The position numbers and the translations under genes were made by a program. Shown piece after piece: positions 34,098 to 45,040 of a DNA stretch of 64,000 bases. The notes beneath the pieces are model-generated. The model worked only from the letters and a program-made list of their open reading frames with translations. It did no database searches and was not told where the DNA came from. This DNA comes from Lunularia cruciata (lineage: Eukaryota > Streptophyta > Marchantiopsida > Lunulariales > Lunulariaceae), in contig OX419760.1 of assembly GCA_948567375.1 (NCBI GenBank), positions 10,602,001-10,666,000 on the forward strand. Reading direction: 5' to 3'. Within the stretch, counting starts at the first letter, position 1. Every line of letters starts with the position of its first letter.

Positions 34098-34553
34098 GTG
34101 TTCCCATTTGATATAATAGTGAATGTAGGAGCTTCCAAGGTGGATATTACATTCAAGCAGCTATGGGCAAACAACAAGCTCTATAAGAAACAATTAACCC
34201 TTGCCCTCCATTTCATACTGAAGAAGAATCAAACCAACCTATCGGCAATCTACAAAATCAAACTAGAATATCTAGGATCCTCAAAAGTGGAGTTAGAGAT
34301 AAATGAATGTATGATCTACTCTATTCTTATCAACTTGGGCTCAATAGTTAATGGCATGACAGAAGAAACAACCCTTAAGTTGTGCTATACCAAGTCTAAG
34401 CCCTATATACTTTGGTTAGCAGATCAAAGTAGGCAGCAATCACTAGGGATGTTATTGAAGGTGCTCACCATCATTGGTGGTGTGACCTTTGACATGGATT
34501 ATATTATTTTATGCTCCATAACTAAGACTGGTTATCCAATGTCAATAAGATGA
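34098..34553 (+). pseudogene. Aspartic protease part, catalytic Asp replaced
   Basis: Open frame of 151 codons. The second half has LEINECMIYSILINLGSIVN followed by GMTEETTLKL: this is the 'LIDLGS.VN.M' active-site loop of plant gypsy proteases with the catalytic Asp changed to Asn. The C-terminal IGGVTFDMDYIIL matches the usual end of this protease, but the 'YPILLGRPWL' block is reduced to GYPMSIR. The first half would be a DUF-like Gag/Pol linker. Confidence 0.7.
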
Positions 34554-34949
34554 CCCTAGCTATGTGGTGCATGAGTTTTGGTAGATAAGTACCAACACCA
34601 TTTGAGCTTCAAAGACCCCAAGACCTTGGATCTCAAACCTATTATGGTGTGATGGAAGAAGGTGCCTCACCTAGCAGAGACCTTTTCCTCATAAGTGGAA
34701 TACACCAAAGATTTTTGGATAACTTGGAATATTCTTTGGAAGAGGATGTGGTAAACGATCAAGAGTACTATGAGATGGATGATGGACTGATGATCTTGAT
34801 GGTCTTGAGGAAACCTTTGTACTCTTGGAAGTGAGCCTGATGAGTCATATTGAGGGTATTGTGAAACCCAATGACTGCCAAGATGTGATTGTGGGAGAAG
34901 GAAAATACTTAAAATTTCTAAGTTGGTAATCTGAGAAGAATGTCAAGCA

Positions 34950-35850
34950 TTTACCACCTTGTTTTAGGAGTATCAAGATGTCTTCACCTAGAACATTGAA
35001 GAATTGCCTAGCATCCCTCAGCAATTTGGTGAATGTTGAATTGACTTTGAAAAGAAAGCAGTCCCTATTCAACAATAGCAATACTGACTCAACCCCAAGT
35101 ACTCACTTTTGGTGAAGGGTGAGATTGACAAGTACCTACATTCAAGAATAATTTTTCCAGCACTTAGTAGTGAGTGGGTGTCCTCAATCATGGTAGTATC
35201 AAAGAAGAAGATTGGTAAGATCAAAGTCTGCTTAGACTTCTGAAAGCTAAATGCAGCCATGAAGAATGACCATCACTCTCTACCCTTCACTAACATGGTT
35301 CTAGACCAAGTAGCAAGAAACAAGTGCTATGGCTTTTTAGATAGGTTTTTGAGATATAACCAAGTTTCTATTTAGGAGGAGGACAAGAGAAAAACAATCT
35401 TCATGACAAACTAGGGAACTTATGCATATAACCACATGTCATTTGGGCTATGCAACACCCCTGACACCTTTCAATGGATGATGACCGCAATATTCAAAGA
35501 CTACTTGCAGAAATTCATGGAGATATTTATCAATGACTTTTGTGCCTTTGGACGGAGAGTGGACCAGTTGTCATTCCTATGCCAAACTTTTGAAAGGTTT
35601 TGATCAGTGGATATGTCTTTACATCCAAAAATATGAATTTTGGTAATGATAGAAGGGATCCTTTTTGGACACCATGTGTCTATATGTGGTGTGGGGAGGT
35701 CAATGCAAAAAAGGTGAAAGTGATCCAAGCACTGGAATCACCTGTAAATTTAAGGGAGTTGTGAGCCTTCCTAGGACATGTAGATTATTACAAAAAGTTT
35801 CATTAATAACTATGCAATCTTATCATCCCCTCTCACCAAACTACTAAAGA
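34950..35850 (+). pseudogene. Reverse transcriptase, degenerate
   Basis: Recognisable blocks: IIFPALSSEWVSSIMVVSKK, KIKVCLDF with a stop, KLNAAMKNDHHSLPFTNMVL, YAYNHMSFGLCNTPDTFQWM and the catalytic block MEIFINDFCAFG, in which the first Asp of the active pair is Asn. Stops follow CLDF, VSI and FMTN. RT activity is excluded as it stands. Confidence 0.8.
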
Positions 35851-35859
35851 AAAAGGTCA

Positions 35860-37680
35860 AGTACAACTAGATTGATGCGCAAGAACGAGCCTTTGCAATG
35901 ATGATGGAGATGTTACTAGGTGTGGCAATCATGAGATCCCCAAAATGGGGTGATACCTTTCATGTGTATTAGATAACTCCCCCATGTAAATTGGAGTGGT
36001 CCTTATTCAAAAGTATGTTGGCAAGTAAGATTACCCAATGTATTATGCTAGTTGTCAATTACCCCAAGTCGAGCACAACTACACCACTACAAAGAGAGAA
36101 GCTTTAGGAATGGTTTATGCTTGTAAAATTTTTTTCCACATTTGGTAGGACATGAGTTTGTCTTTAATGTAGACCATTATGCATTGCACTACTTGGTAAA
36201 GAAAGCAAACTTGTCGAGAAGAATTGCTAGGTAGATCCTCTTATTATAGGAATTTACCTATATATTACAAGTACAAAAGGGGCCGGCATGAGAATGCATA
36301 TTTCCTTTCCTGAATCAAAACAAAGGATCAACTGACCAATCTTAATCAAGATTTTCTAGACAATAATTTTTTCCATGTCTCAAATGTGTTATATACCTGT
36401 TATGCTGCACAATAAAGGTACTTTTGTACATTACAATGTCCAGGAGGCCTGGACCCCAAAAAAGGGTGGTTTTCTTACATAAGATCAGACCCTAGCAACT
36501 AAAGGGGAATATTTTGATCAATTTGGGAACAAATGAAGAACTCCATTGTTGTCTTGAAGCACATAAAGTGGGAAGAGTAATATCACTACATATGGAGGCA
36601 GCTTGAGACTCTTCTCCTTGACAAATGTAGTGAAGAAGATCCTATCAATGGCAATTTGGTGGCCTATCATGTATACAGATGTGCGTGTACACATCCAACA
36701 CTGTAATGCCTGCCAAAGAATGAGATGACCAACACCTTCTACATAGTGGCCTCTTTGCCCCATTCTGTCTTTGCCTCCTTTCAAGAAGTGGGGGATTGAT
36801 TTTGTAAGGCCAATCCAACTTGTCACTTGAACTACATGCAGGCATAACGTCTTAGTATGTACTGACTACGTAACAAAGATGGTGGAGGCAGAGGCTAGCA
36901 AGAAAGGATGATGTGGCTATAATGTCCAAAATTTTCTTTCATATCTTGATATAGCTATCGATTGGAATTAGTCAGTGGTTGCACTTCCTCAATAATCTGA
37001 TTGAGTCCTTGACAATGTACTTTCAAATCAAGCATAGGAAAACTATCCCTCACCCCTCACAACCCTAAGGGCAATGGCCTGAGCAAGAAGGCTAATGGTA
37101 TGTTGTGTAAAATCTTCAAGAAAGTCATGATCAATTATGCTTACAATTGGGATACCAAATTACCAATAGCATTGTTGGCCTATTGTACCATAGAGAAAAT
37201 CACCACATGAAAGGCCCCTTACTTCCTTACTTATGGGCTGCACCTAATTCTACATGCGGAGTTTGAGGTTCCCACCTATCAAATTGTCTTGGAGGATAGA
37301 ATGTTGCAAGAATATAGCCATGAAATCCGATTACACCAATTGATGTTTTTGGAGGAGAAACTAAAAGGCTCTAGCAAGTGAACAAAGACCAGTCAGCAAC
37401 AATAGAAGGAACACCACAACAAGCATATACATCTGATGCATGTAACTACAAGTGGCCTAATCTTGTTATACAACAATAGGCATAAATTCTTTGCATGAAA
37501 GTTGCATCTTCTTTGGATGGGGCCATATTGTGTTCAAGCCCTTTTTGACAATGGAACCCTGCACTTGGTAGATCTGGAAGGTAACATGTTCACCACCCAT
37601 ATCAATGGTTGGTATGTGCATAGGTGTTATGCTTTGATAGAATAGATAGGTAAAGGATTATATGAGTTTTTTTTGGCTTA
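35860..37680 (+). pseudogene. RNase H and integrase remains
   Basis: Short blocks in shifting frames: ALHYLVKKANLSRRIAR (RNase H end) near 36,190, IKTKDQLTNLNQDFLDNNFF near 36,315, then the integrase zinc-binding part with CQACQRT-like residues, WGIDFVGPIQP near 36,790 with the first catalytic Asp, NVLVCTDYVTKMVEAEA near 36,850. The rest to 37,680 contains integrase C-terminal remains without a continuous frame. It ends at the junction with the minus-strand element. Confidence 0.65.
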
Positions 37681-37690
37681 CAGAATGTAG

Positions 37691-38191
37691 TTACTCTATG
37701 TGTGATAAGAAATGTCGTAGCATGGCTGTAGTAATGCTTCCTATAAACTCTCCTCCTCTATCAAAAACAAACTCCAAATGGCATCCAAATCTAGTGATAA
37801 TGCGTTCATAAAGAAATCTACCAACTTCATCTTCATTCTTGTCCCTCAATGGTCTAGCCTCAACCCACTTGGTAAGATAATCAGTAACTACCACAATATA
37901 CTGATTGTTTTTTGGGGTTCTATTGAGAGGACCTAAAAAATCAATTCCCCACTTCTCAAAAGGTCCTAGCAATGGAATTGATCCAAGTGATAGAGTGGAT
38001 GTAGACTTTCTAGCAAAAGCTTGACAAACATGACAAGTTTTGCAATAATCAAAACAATCCTTGAAAATTCCTCTCCAATAGTAACCTGCATCTAGAATCT
38101 TGAAAGCAGTCACCTTTCCTACAAAGTGTCCTCCACACACTAAACCTTCATGAGAATCCTTTATGAGTAAGATAGACACTTCCTTACCCAT
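37691..38191 (-). pseudogene. Integrase, truncated
   Basis: Open frame of 166 codons. Zinc-binding HHCC: DSHEG, GGHF, and CKTCHVC. Core: KWGIDFLGPLNRTPKNNQYI with the first catalytic Asp, TDYLTKWVEA, and FVFDRGGEF with the second Asp (family form is usually SDRGTHF-like). The frame ends at HFLSHIE, upstream of the block that would bring the catalytic Glu, where the other element begins. It overlaps the stop of the RT-RNase H frame by one base in a shifted frame, as after a frameshift. Confidence 0.88.
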
Positions 38192-39342
38192 TACTCTTTG
38201 AAGTAGACCATCTCCTCCTTGGTGAAAAAGAATACCTCCACCATTGTGTAAGGTCTAGATCTTGCTGCAAGGGCCTTCCTCTCCCTCACATGCATCCCTT
38301 CTGGATAGTTACCTCTTGTTACAAAATCCACAATCTCCTTGTACTCCATTGGAACCTCTTGAGTGACTGAGATTGTCATGAGCTCCTCATCCGGGAAGGA
38401 ATCATCCACTGGCTCATCTCCATCATGATCATAGGCTCTAGATAACAAATCAGCATTTGCATGTTTCTTTCCTGGCCTATCCTCAATGGTGTAGTCATAC
38501 TCAAACAAGAGTATCATCCACCTTGCTAGTCTCCCTTCAACATTAGGCTTGTTAAAGATGTACTTCAAAGCCTTGTGATCCGTGACAATGGTGGCTTTCC
38601 CTCCAATCAAGTAGTGTCTAAACTTCTTGAGACCAAAGATCACTACCAACCCTTCTCTATCCGTGACAGAGTAATTCTTTTCTGCTGAAACCATCTGCCT
38701 ACTAGCATAAGCTATTGGATGATCATGCCCATCTTGGTCTAATTGACTAAGAGTGCATCCTATAGCTACATTAGAAGCATCGGTGTAGAGGATGAAAGGC
38801 TTACTCCAATCAGGTTCAGCAAGAATTGGAGCTACAACAAGGGATTGCTTGAGCTCCTCAAAAGCTTTGAGAGCCTCATTGTCCTCCAAAATCACCATGT
38901 AATCTACACACTTCTTCTTGGAGATGGTCAATGCATAAGCCTTGTTGGAAAATGAGAAGATGAACCTCCTATAGTATCCAACCATCCCCAAGAATTGGCA
39001 TAACTTGGTCAAGCTTGAAGGGAATAGAAGGTTTGAGATTTTCCTCACCTTCTCAGGATCAACTGCTATTCCATCCTTGGAGATGATGTGCCCCAAAAGT
39101 AGACCTTCTTCACATCCAAAAATGCACTTCTCTAGGTTGAGTGATGCATTTGCCTCATCCAAGCATTGCAAGACCTTGATTAGGTGCTCAAAGTGCTCCT
39201 CCTTGCTCCCATAGACACAAAAGTGATCAATGAAGTCTCTCACAAATTTCCCAATGAAAGGTTCAAATACCTTGTTCATGAACCGTTGGAATGTGGCTGG
39301 AGCATTGCAAAGCCCAAAAGGCATGACCTTGAAAGCGTAAGT
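38191..39342 (-). pseudogene. Reverse transcriptase palm to RNase H, long open frame with altered active site
   Basis: 377 codons are open from MPFGLCNAPATFQRFMNKVF onward. The RT catalytic block reads RDFIDHFCVYG: the second Asp of the DD pair is His, so polymerase activity should be lost. The rest is well kept: LGHIISKDGIAVDPEKV, QFLGMVGYYRRFI, and RNase H with FILYTDASNVAIG, EKNYSVTDREGL, TIVTDHKAL (three acidic catalytic positions present), ending HANADLLSRAYDHDGDEPVD. Upstream, a TGA (39,342-39,340) follows TTPW. The 70 codons after RNase H (EELMTISVTQEVPMEYKEIV) form the linker to integrase. Confidence 0.88.
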
Positions 39343-40157
39343 TCACCAAGGTGTGGTGAATGTGGTGAGTTGTTGATGCTCTGGTGCAATCTTGATTTGG
39401 TTATATCCACTATAACCATCTCCAAAACTATACCTCTCATGACCTGCAACCTCCTCCAAGACCTCATCAATGAATGGCAATGGGTAGTAGTCATTCTTGG
39501 TAACAAAATTGAGCTTCTTGTAATCCACACATACTCGAAGCTGCCATTTTTTTTCTTCACAATCACAATTGGAGATACCCATTCTGAATTCTCCACCTCA
39601 AAGATAAATCCAGCCTCCTTGAGCTTATCAATCTCCTCCTTCACAATCAAAGATATTGGTGGGCTAATGCGACATTGCTTTTGGCAGATTGGTCTTGCAT
39701 GTGACTCCACCTCTATCTTGTGCTCCTCCAAGGTGACTTCCTTCAAATCCTTGTAACTAAAAGCAAACACATGGATGAACTTGCAAAAAATCTCCTCAAA
39801 TCTCACCTTCTCCTCCTTGGTAACATTTGGACCATACTTGAGGGTAGATAACCTTCTCTCTACTTCCTCAAGTGTCAATGGTGATTTATCTGGCTCCTTC
39901 AAAACCTTTGGCTTAGGTGAAAAATCCATAGCACACAAGGGATACACATCTGAATCCAATTCAGATTCATCCTCCTCCATGCTTGTGTCCACACCTAAAT
40001 CTCCTTCTTTTGAATTTGATTCCAAATAATCAGAAGATGGTGTATCTAAATGTGAAGTGTTGGTGGTGTTAGTCATAGGAACTGTGACTCTATGGTTTGA
40101 TGGCCCAATCCTCAAGTACCCTTTGTGCCATCTATTTGTTGTGCATGATGCTCTCAA
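39343..40157 (-). pseudogene. Pol linker and reverse transcriptase N-terminal part
   Basis: From 40,157 the frame covers an acidic linker (MEEDESELDSDVYPLCAMDF) and the RT start: LKEVTLEEHKIEVESHARPI, ISPPISLIVKEEIDKLKEAG, FIFEVENSEWVSPIVIVKKK. A run of T (39,546-39,555, 'cattttttttcttc') marks a frameshift, after which another frame (39,582-39,343) continues with VCVDYKKLNFVTKNDYYPLP, FIDEVLEEVAGHERYSFGDG and YSGYNQIKIAPEHQQLTTFT. Only this slippage-prone run and the following stop break an otherwise complete RT. Confidence 0.85.
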
Positions 40158-40169
40158 CCATGGCCTCCC

Positions 40170-40420
40170 AAGAAGTCATAGCTTGAATCTTTCAAGACTT
40201 GGAAAGTCATGAGATTTTGAACTCTCGTAATTGAAACTACCACTTTATCCATCACCCCTATTGGTCAAACTTGTTGCTTATTTGCCATGCTCACCACAAA
40301 TGTTGAAGGTCTTGAGGGTATCATACCCAACTTCTTCATCAACCTTTCTGACATGGCATTCACTGCTGATCCTCCATCAACAAGTGCATCCTTGATGTTG
40401 TACCATTCACTCTCACATCA
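40170..40420 (-). pseudogene. Aspartic protease (DGGS type)
   Basis: After a frameshift near 40,400, the minus strand reads DALVDGGSAVNAMSERLMKK and then LGMIPSRPSTFVVSMANKQQ. This is the active-site loop of plant gypsy proteases of the D-G-G-S/A-x-V-N form. A stop follows KQQV; FLGRPWLRAS near 40,165 is the conserved C-terminal block. It would mature the Gag-Pol protein. Confidence 0.75.
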
Positions 40421-41880
40421 ATTTTGGAGGCATATTCACAAGCCTCCCATGGTGGTGGCTTGGCATCCACCACCCCCATTGATACTAGAGCTTTTGCCTT
40501 CTTCTTCCTCTTGCTCCTTGTAGAACTCAAACCACCTCTAAGCTCCTTTCTCAAGGTAGGGTTCAAAGCAATCAATTGGCCCATTGTGATGTTAGCCTTG
40601 TGACTACCAACATCCTCCAACACATTGTAGTTCCATTGTTGCTTTGAAATCAAGAAATCCTCCATCCCCAACTTCTTCCTTGGAGTCTTTGTTGTCGATG
40701 GTATTGAGGTGCAAGTGCTCCTAGTAGACATAGAAGTATCCTTGCTTGGAGTAAATCCTTGAGAAGAGTGAACATCCTCTACAAAATGAGCTCTCTTCTT
40801 CTCTTGTGCCAAAAGCTCCAAATTAAGACCCTTGAAGTTTGAGCACTCTCTCTTCTCATACTTGCTCTCCACCACATCTATGGATGTTATCCCCTTACCT
40901 ATGTTTGTATTAGGAGCCACTTGGGTTTCACTACCTCCTACTTTCTCTCTATTAGCTCCCTCATAACCCCTTCCTCCATAGTAAGTGGAATTTGGGCAAT
41001 TCCTTTGGATATGGCCTCTTCCTCCACAACCAAAAAAATTTCTATCATTGAAATTGTTGGCTGGTTGGCCTCCTCTATATGGATAGTTTCCATAACTCCT
41101 AGGCCCTCTCCCTACATTTTGATCCACCTCTCTCTTTTCCCATAGTTGCACCACATTGATCTTGAGATCCGCAAGTTGTTCTATGATGGTTTGAAGTGGA
41201 TCCTTTGGTGGAGGTGCAAGAATTGGAGCAACTCCTACTTGTGGTGCAATCCTTGCCACCAAAGTATCAGAAGTTCCACCATACTTGTAACCTTGAGGAG
41301 GATGCACAACCTCCTTCACCACTAAATTACTCTCATTCTCTTCCAAACTCTCCTCCATACGAATTGCGATCTTGATAGCTTCAACCTTGGAAGAAGGTTT
41401 CTCATATCTCACCTTACTTCTTATTTGTGGTCTCAATCCTCCCACAAAATTCTTGGTGAGTGTGGCCCCTATGCCAATCATAGTAGTCTCCACATCATCT
41501 CCACCCTTCCTCAACACTATGCAAAATCTGGACTCTAACTTTTCCACTCTTTCCACATAGACTCTCACTTTCTCTCCATCTCCTTGTTTGAGAAAGGTAA
41601 CCTCACTCATCAATCTCTCATAACTCTCATCTGGGAGAAAGTTCTCAATGAGTGTCAAACTCTCCCAAGACTCTTCTTCCCCATCTCTCCTCTTTCTTTC
41701 TTTTGGTATTCTGACTCATACCATGTAAGTGTTGCATCCTCAAAGAAATCTGGTAAAAATGAGGCCCACTCATTCTTCCTCCTCTCATTGTTTCCTATGT
41801 AAGCTCTCTTGAAGTCTCTCACAAAGGCCTCCACATCTTCTCCATCCTTGCCAAAGAAACCGGAAGTTTCCCTATCTTAA
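40360..41880 (-). pseudogene. Gag (capsid, zinc knuckle, Pro/Thr-rich tail)
   Basis: Capsid homology begins near 41,876: FFGKDGEDVEAFVRDFKRAY, NEWASFLPDFFEDATLTWYE, typical of the retrotransposon Gag fold. After one frameshift near 41,680 the main frame runs 41,658-40,360 (432 codons): LPDESYERLMSEVTFLKQGD, FVGGLRPQIRSKVRYEKPSS, then a spacer and a zinc knuckle FFGCGGRGHIQRNCP in which the first Cys of CX2CX4HX4C is Phe. The tail has TRSTCTSIPSTTKTPRKKLG and leads into protease (WEACEYASKIDVRVNG). Otherwise intact for a long stretch. Confidence 0.85.
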
Positions 41881-42576
41881 CCTCTCACTATCTTTCTTTC
41901 TCTCAATTTTTTTGCTCTTTTCTTTTCTCTCACTCTATAACTAATAGAGTATGTACATGACTAACACCATTTGAGAGTAATCCACCCTAGGGAGCACAAA
42001 AGGCTCAGGTTGCTGTGGTACCCACATTTTTTTGTTTTTCTATGGTTAGTCGTGTTTAAGAGATGAAGTAAGCACTGAAAGTCGAATTGCAGACAAAGAA
42101 TGGACGGAAGTAACTTCAGAGGAAATCTGAAGAAGATGACATTGGATCCGATGATTGAGGTACTCAGAAGAGAAGTATGCCGGAAAAAGTCCAAAGATCA
42201 CCATCTTTGGGTTGGAAGACGCAGGAGAGACGAAGACTGTTTAACAACCTTTGTACGTGGCAAGAAAGTACATTTCAAGAAATGGCGGGGGCAGAAGAAG
42301 CATGTCTTGACAGTGACCAGGAGTTGCATGCAGAAGAGAGAAATTTGTAGCTGAAATCGACTAAAGAATGACTGCAATTTGGGGTAATATAAAATTGCAA
42401 CTGTGCAGGGAAAAGTTGAATACACCAAGTAAATTTCCAATTCCTTTGAGTAGTCGCCCTGCAGTAATGCGTGTCCGGAAGCCCATCGAGAGTGAGATTT
42501 TCTGAAACCCTGAGGGAGTTAGAGTATCTCGTCCAGGAGAGAGTCTCATCTACATCATAGAACGAGAGAACAGATC

Positions 42577-44912
42577 ATGGCGAAGAAGGTGGCCAATGCG
42601 CTGGCGGTGCGAGGTTTTGCAATCCGAAAGGTAGATGTAGTAGCTAGAATCAAAGTCTTGATTAGACTTTGTATTACTTTTTTAGCATGGAACTGGAATT
42701 TCAATTTCTCGGGAGTGATGGTAGAGATTGTTGCTAGTAATTGTGAGGAGGGTCCCGAGGTGGAAGGGAAGAGAGGCAATCCGGCTCGATGGACTGAGTC
42801 GGATTGGAAGTTAGTATTGGGAAGAGAGCAAGAGAACCAACGAGGATCACCTTCTATTGGAAGTATGATGCTGCAGAGGAGACGTCGGAGATCCACAATT
42901 TGTTCTTTGCTCCAAGAACCACAAATAGCTACAAGGTGGAGTCCTATCGGGATCCGATCCAAAGAAGTATTGTGGGGGCGATGATGGCCATGTTCAAGCC
43001 AGAATGAACCACCTATGTGAACATGCAGCAAGTTGTCTTCTTCCATCAGATGTTTGCAGGAGCTCAAGTGAATTGGGCAAAATGCTTTCACCACCGAACG
43101 AGGCAGATGGTGGTGAATTGGCGAATGGGCTCGCCACCATATTATTTTGCACCATTTGCAGCCCACTTCTACTTCAGACTAAACTTACTAACCAAAGAAG
43201 AGTGTCATCGTATGGTGTCTCACATGCATCTTGATTCACGACGGGAAGCAGACAAGGAAGAGCGCCAATATATGCTGCATCTTCAAGAAAATGACAAATA
43301 CTTTGCGAGGACTGGACAGTGGAAAGTCAAAGAAATTACCAACCTGAAGACAAAGAAACGTGGCAAACCCAAAGAAGTAAGGTCACCTCCCACGCAAAGG
43401 AAGACTCAGCGGCTGATGTTGAAGATGGCGAAGATCGTAAAAGAGGCATCATGGGGATCGGAGTCTGGGGAAGAGACTGAGTTGCAAGAGGAGGAATCGG
43501 AAGAAGAGGAGCTCACATTGAAAAGTGAGGAGTCTGGGAGCGATAGTGATGGGAAACCAAAGGTCCAACAATCGGTAGCAATAAGTGAGGCTTGTCAGGC
43601 AATGTTGGTGAACAAGTCAAGACTAGAAGAGAAAGCAAAGAATCTCGCGGGGCCAAGTTCAAGAGGCCAAGACAAAGAAAGTGCCGAAACGATGAAGATC
43701 CAAAGATTGCAACTTTGGATGAAGGAGCCAATGATATAGGAGAAGACTCCAGACGAAGATGGTGATGAAGAGGAAGAAAAATTTGGTGGGATATCCTATT
43801 TGACAAAGGTGGTCATACCATTGATGGAGCTGTTGAAGGAGCATCGGAGAGTAATTCCCCAAGATTGCAGGAAGGGGAGGAACAAATTGCAGATGGTAAA
43901 GTATCTGTTGAGTGAAGTGAAGGAGTTGTAGGAGCAACAAGTCCGAAGAAGTGAGGAAGTGGAAGGACTTTGGAGGGAGGAAGGCTTGATGAAGAAAACG
44001 CTGACCATGCTACAAGAAAGCTGCGAAGTAAAAGAAAAAGAATTGCAAAAGCGAGCCGGAGAATTCAAGGAACAAGCGATGTGGCCCAACAAGATGAAGG
44101 AAGAAGTGAGTGATGTGCGCATCAAGAACATTCATTTGAAGGCGACAAACATCGTAATGGAGCAAGAGTTGGACAGTTTGAAGAAGAGTGCAGCAGCAAA
44201 AGATCAAGCATGGCAGAGAGAGTTGGCAGCCAGGCAAGAAGAAGAAGAGCGATTGCGAGAACTTGTCAGGAGCACGGAACAACAGAGCGTGCAGTATGCA
44301 GAGGAGAAGAAGATGCTTGCTGCAGAATACAAAGACGAGTTGAAGATGTATCGTGAGGAGTTGAAGGTGGAGCACTCTCGAGGATGTGCATCAAAATTAG
44401 TAGAGGAAGTAGTAGGAAAGTTAAGAGCAATCTTAAGCATGGAGGCTGAAGGGAGATTGGAGGAAGCTTGTCTACATGAGTTGAAATTACTTGTGCAGGA
44501 AACTTGGAAGAGAAAGGCCAAGGATGTGGACATGAACACCTTATTGATTCGATTGAAGGAACGTGTAGATAGGAAAATGTTAGATGTAGAGAACAATGTT
44601 AGTCTTAGACTAGATTTAGTCAACTTGGAGTTAGAGAAGATTTGGGATAGTGTGACAGGGGAGACAAAACCCGATGTCGTAGAAGTAGGAATACAAGTGT
44701 CATCAGACTTGATGATCGACACTTTAGAGAAGAGTGGGTCAGGAGATAAGGATGTAGATGGATTACCCATGAGCTCAATTGTAGATTATAGTGTAGAAGT
44801 AGTAGAATTAGTGAAGGAATTGGTAGAATCAGCTATACCCAAAGAAGGTGAAGTAATAAGAAGATCATCGAGTTTGGAAGCCAATGATGAGGTAGACATC
44901 GGATCAGGATAA
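42577..44912 (+). pseudogene. Coiled-coil protein of the ORF-bearing unit, copy 2, nearly complete
   Basis: Starts AKKVANALAVRGFAIRKVDV at 42,577; one frameshift near 42,810 leads into a single frame kept to 44,912 with only three stops (43,005, 43,737, 43,929), i.e. about 780 codons originally. Parts: N-terminal region ending ARWTESDWKLVLG; a probable globular domain with REPTRITFYWKYDAAEETSE, RSIVGAMMAMF, QQVVFFHQMFAGAQVNWAKC and PPYYFAPFAAHFYFRLNLL; a basic stretch TKKRGKPKEV; an acidic stretch EEESEEEELTLKSEESGSD; and about 320 residues of coiled coil (43,959-44,912, AARQEEEERLRELVRSTEQQ, LEEACLHELKLLVQETWKRK, RVDRKMLDVENNVSLRLDLV). Family unknown to me. Shared order with 22,928-25,336 in a unit at a different locus argues that the frame is a genuine part of the mobile unit. 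Confidence 0.78.
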
Positions 44913-45032
44913 AAGTCAATTTTGAGATAGGAAGAGGAAAATATGAAGAGATAGATTGACACTTGGGATCTGCAAGTAGGAAAAGATGTTAGGAAGCGGT
45001 GCTTAGGTAGGCAAGTCTACCGTTTGCTTCAG

Positions 45033-45040
45033 TATTTAAG
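45033..45040 (+). promoter_or_regulatory. TATA-like box of the ORF-bearing unit, copy 2
   Basis: TATTTAAG in a context shared with copy 1 (TATTTAAA at 25,618 and 25,892): followed by 'ttattcagtattcacatttctgaa.atagataaagca'. It lies downstream of the coiled-coil frame, about 675 bp before the unit's end, the place of a U3/R promoter if the unit is an LTR. Confidence 0.5.

Larger units (their letters stand above)
32690..37690 (+). mobile_element. Very degraded Ty3/gypsy element without visible LTRs
   Basis: Gag, protease, reverse transcriptase, RNase H and integrase remains follow in gypsy order on the plus strand. No LTR or primer-binding site could be found on the left, and on the right the sequence runs directly into the minus-strand element that starts at 37,691, so both ends are lost or replaced. 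Many stops and frameshifts. It differs from the chromovirus (double zinc knuckle, DLGS-type protease) and from the minus-strand element (different integrase and Gag). Confidence 0.8.

Noticed and set aside
42555-43166. 203-codon minus-strand frame opposite the second coiled-coil ORF
   Set aside because: The sense frame has a homologue in the same order at 23.3 kb; this one does not.
44204-44770. 188-codon minus-strand Ser-rich frame
   Set aside because: Mirror of the coiled-coil codons on the other strand.
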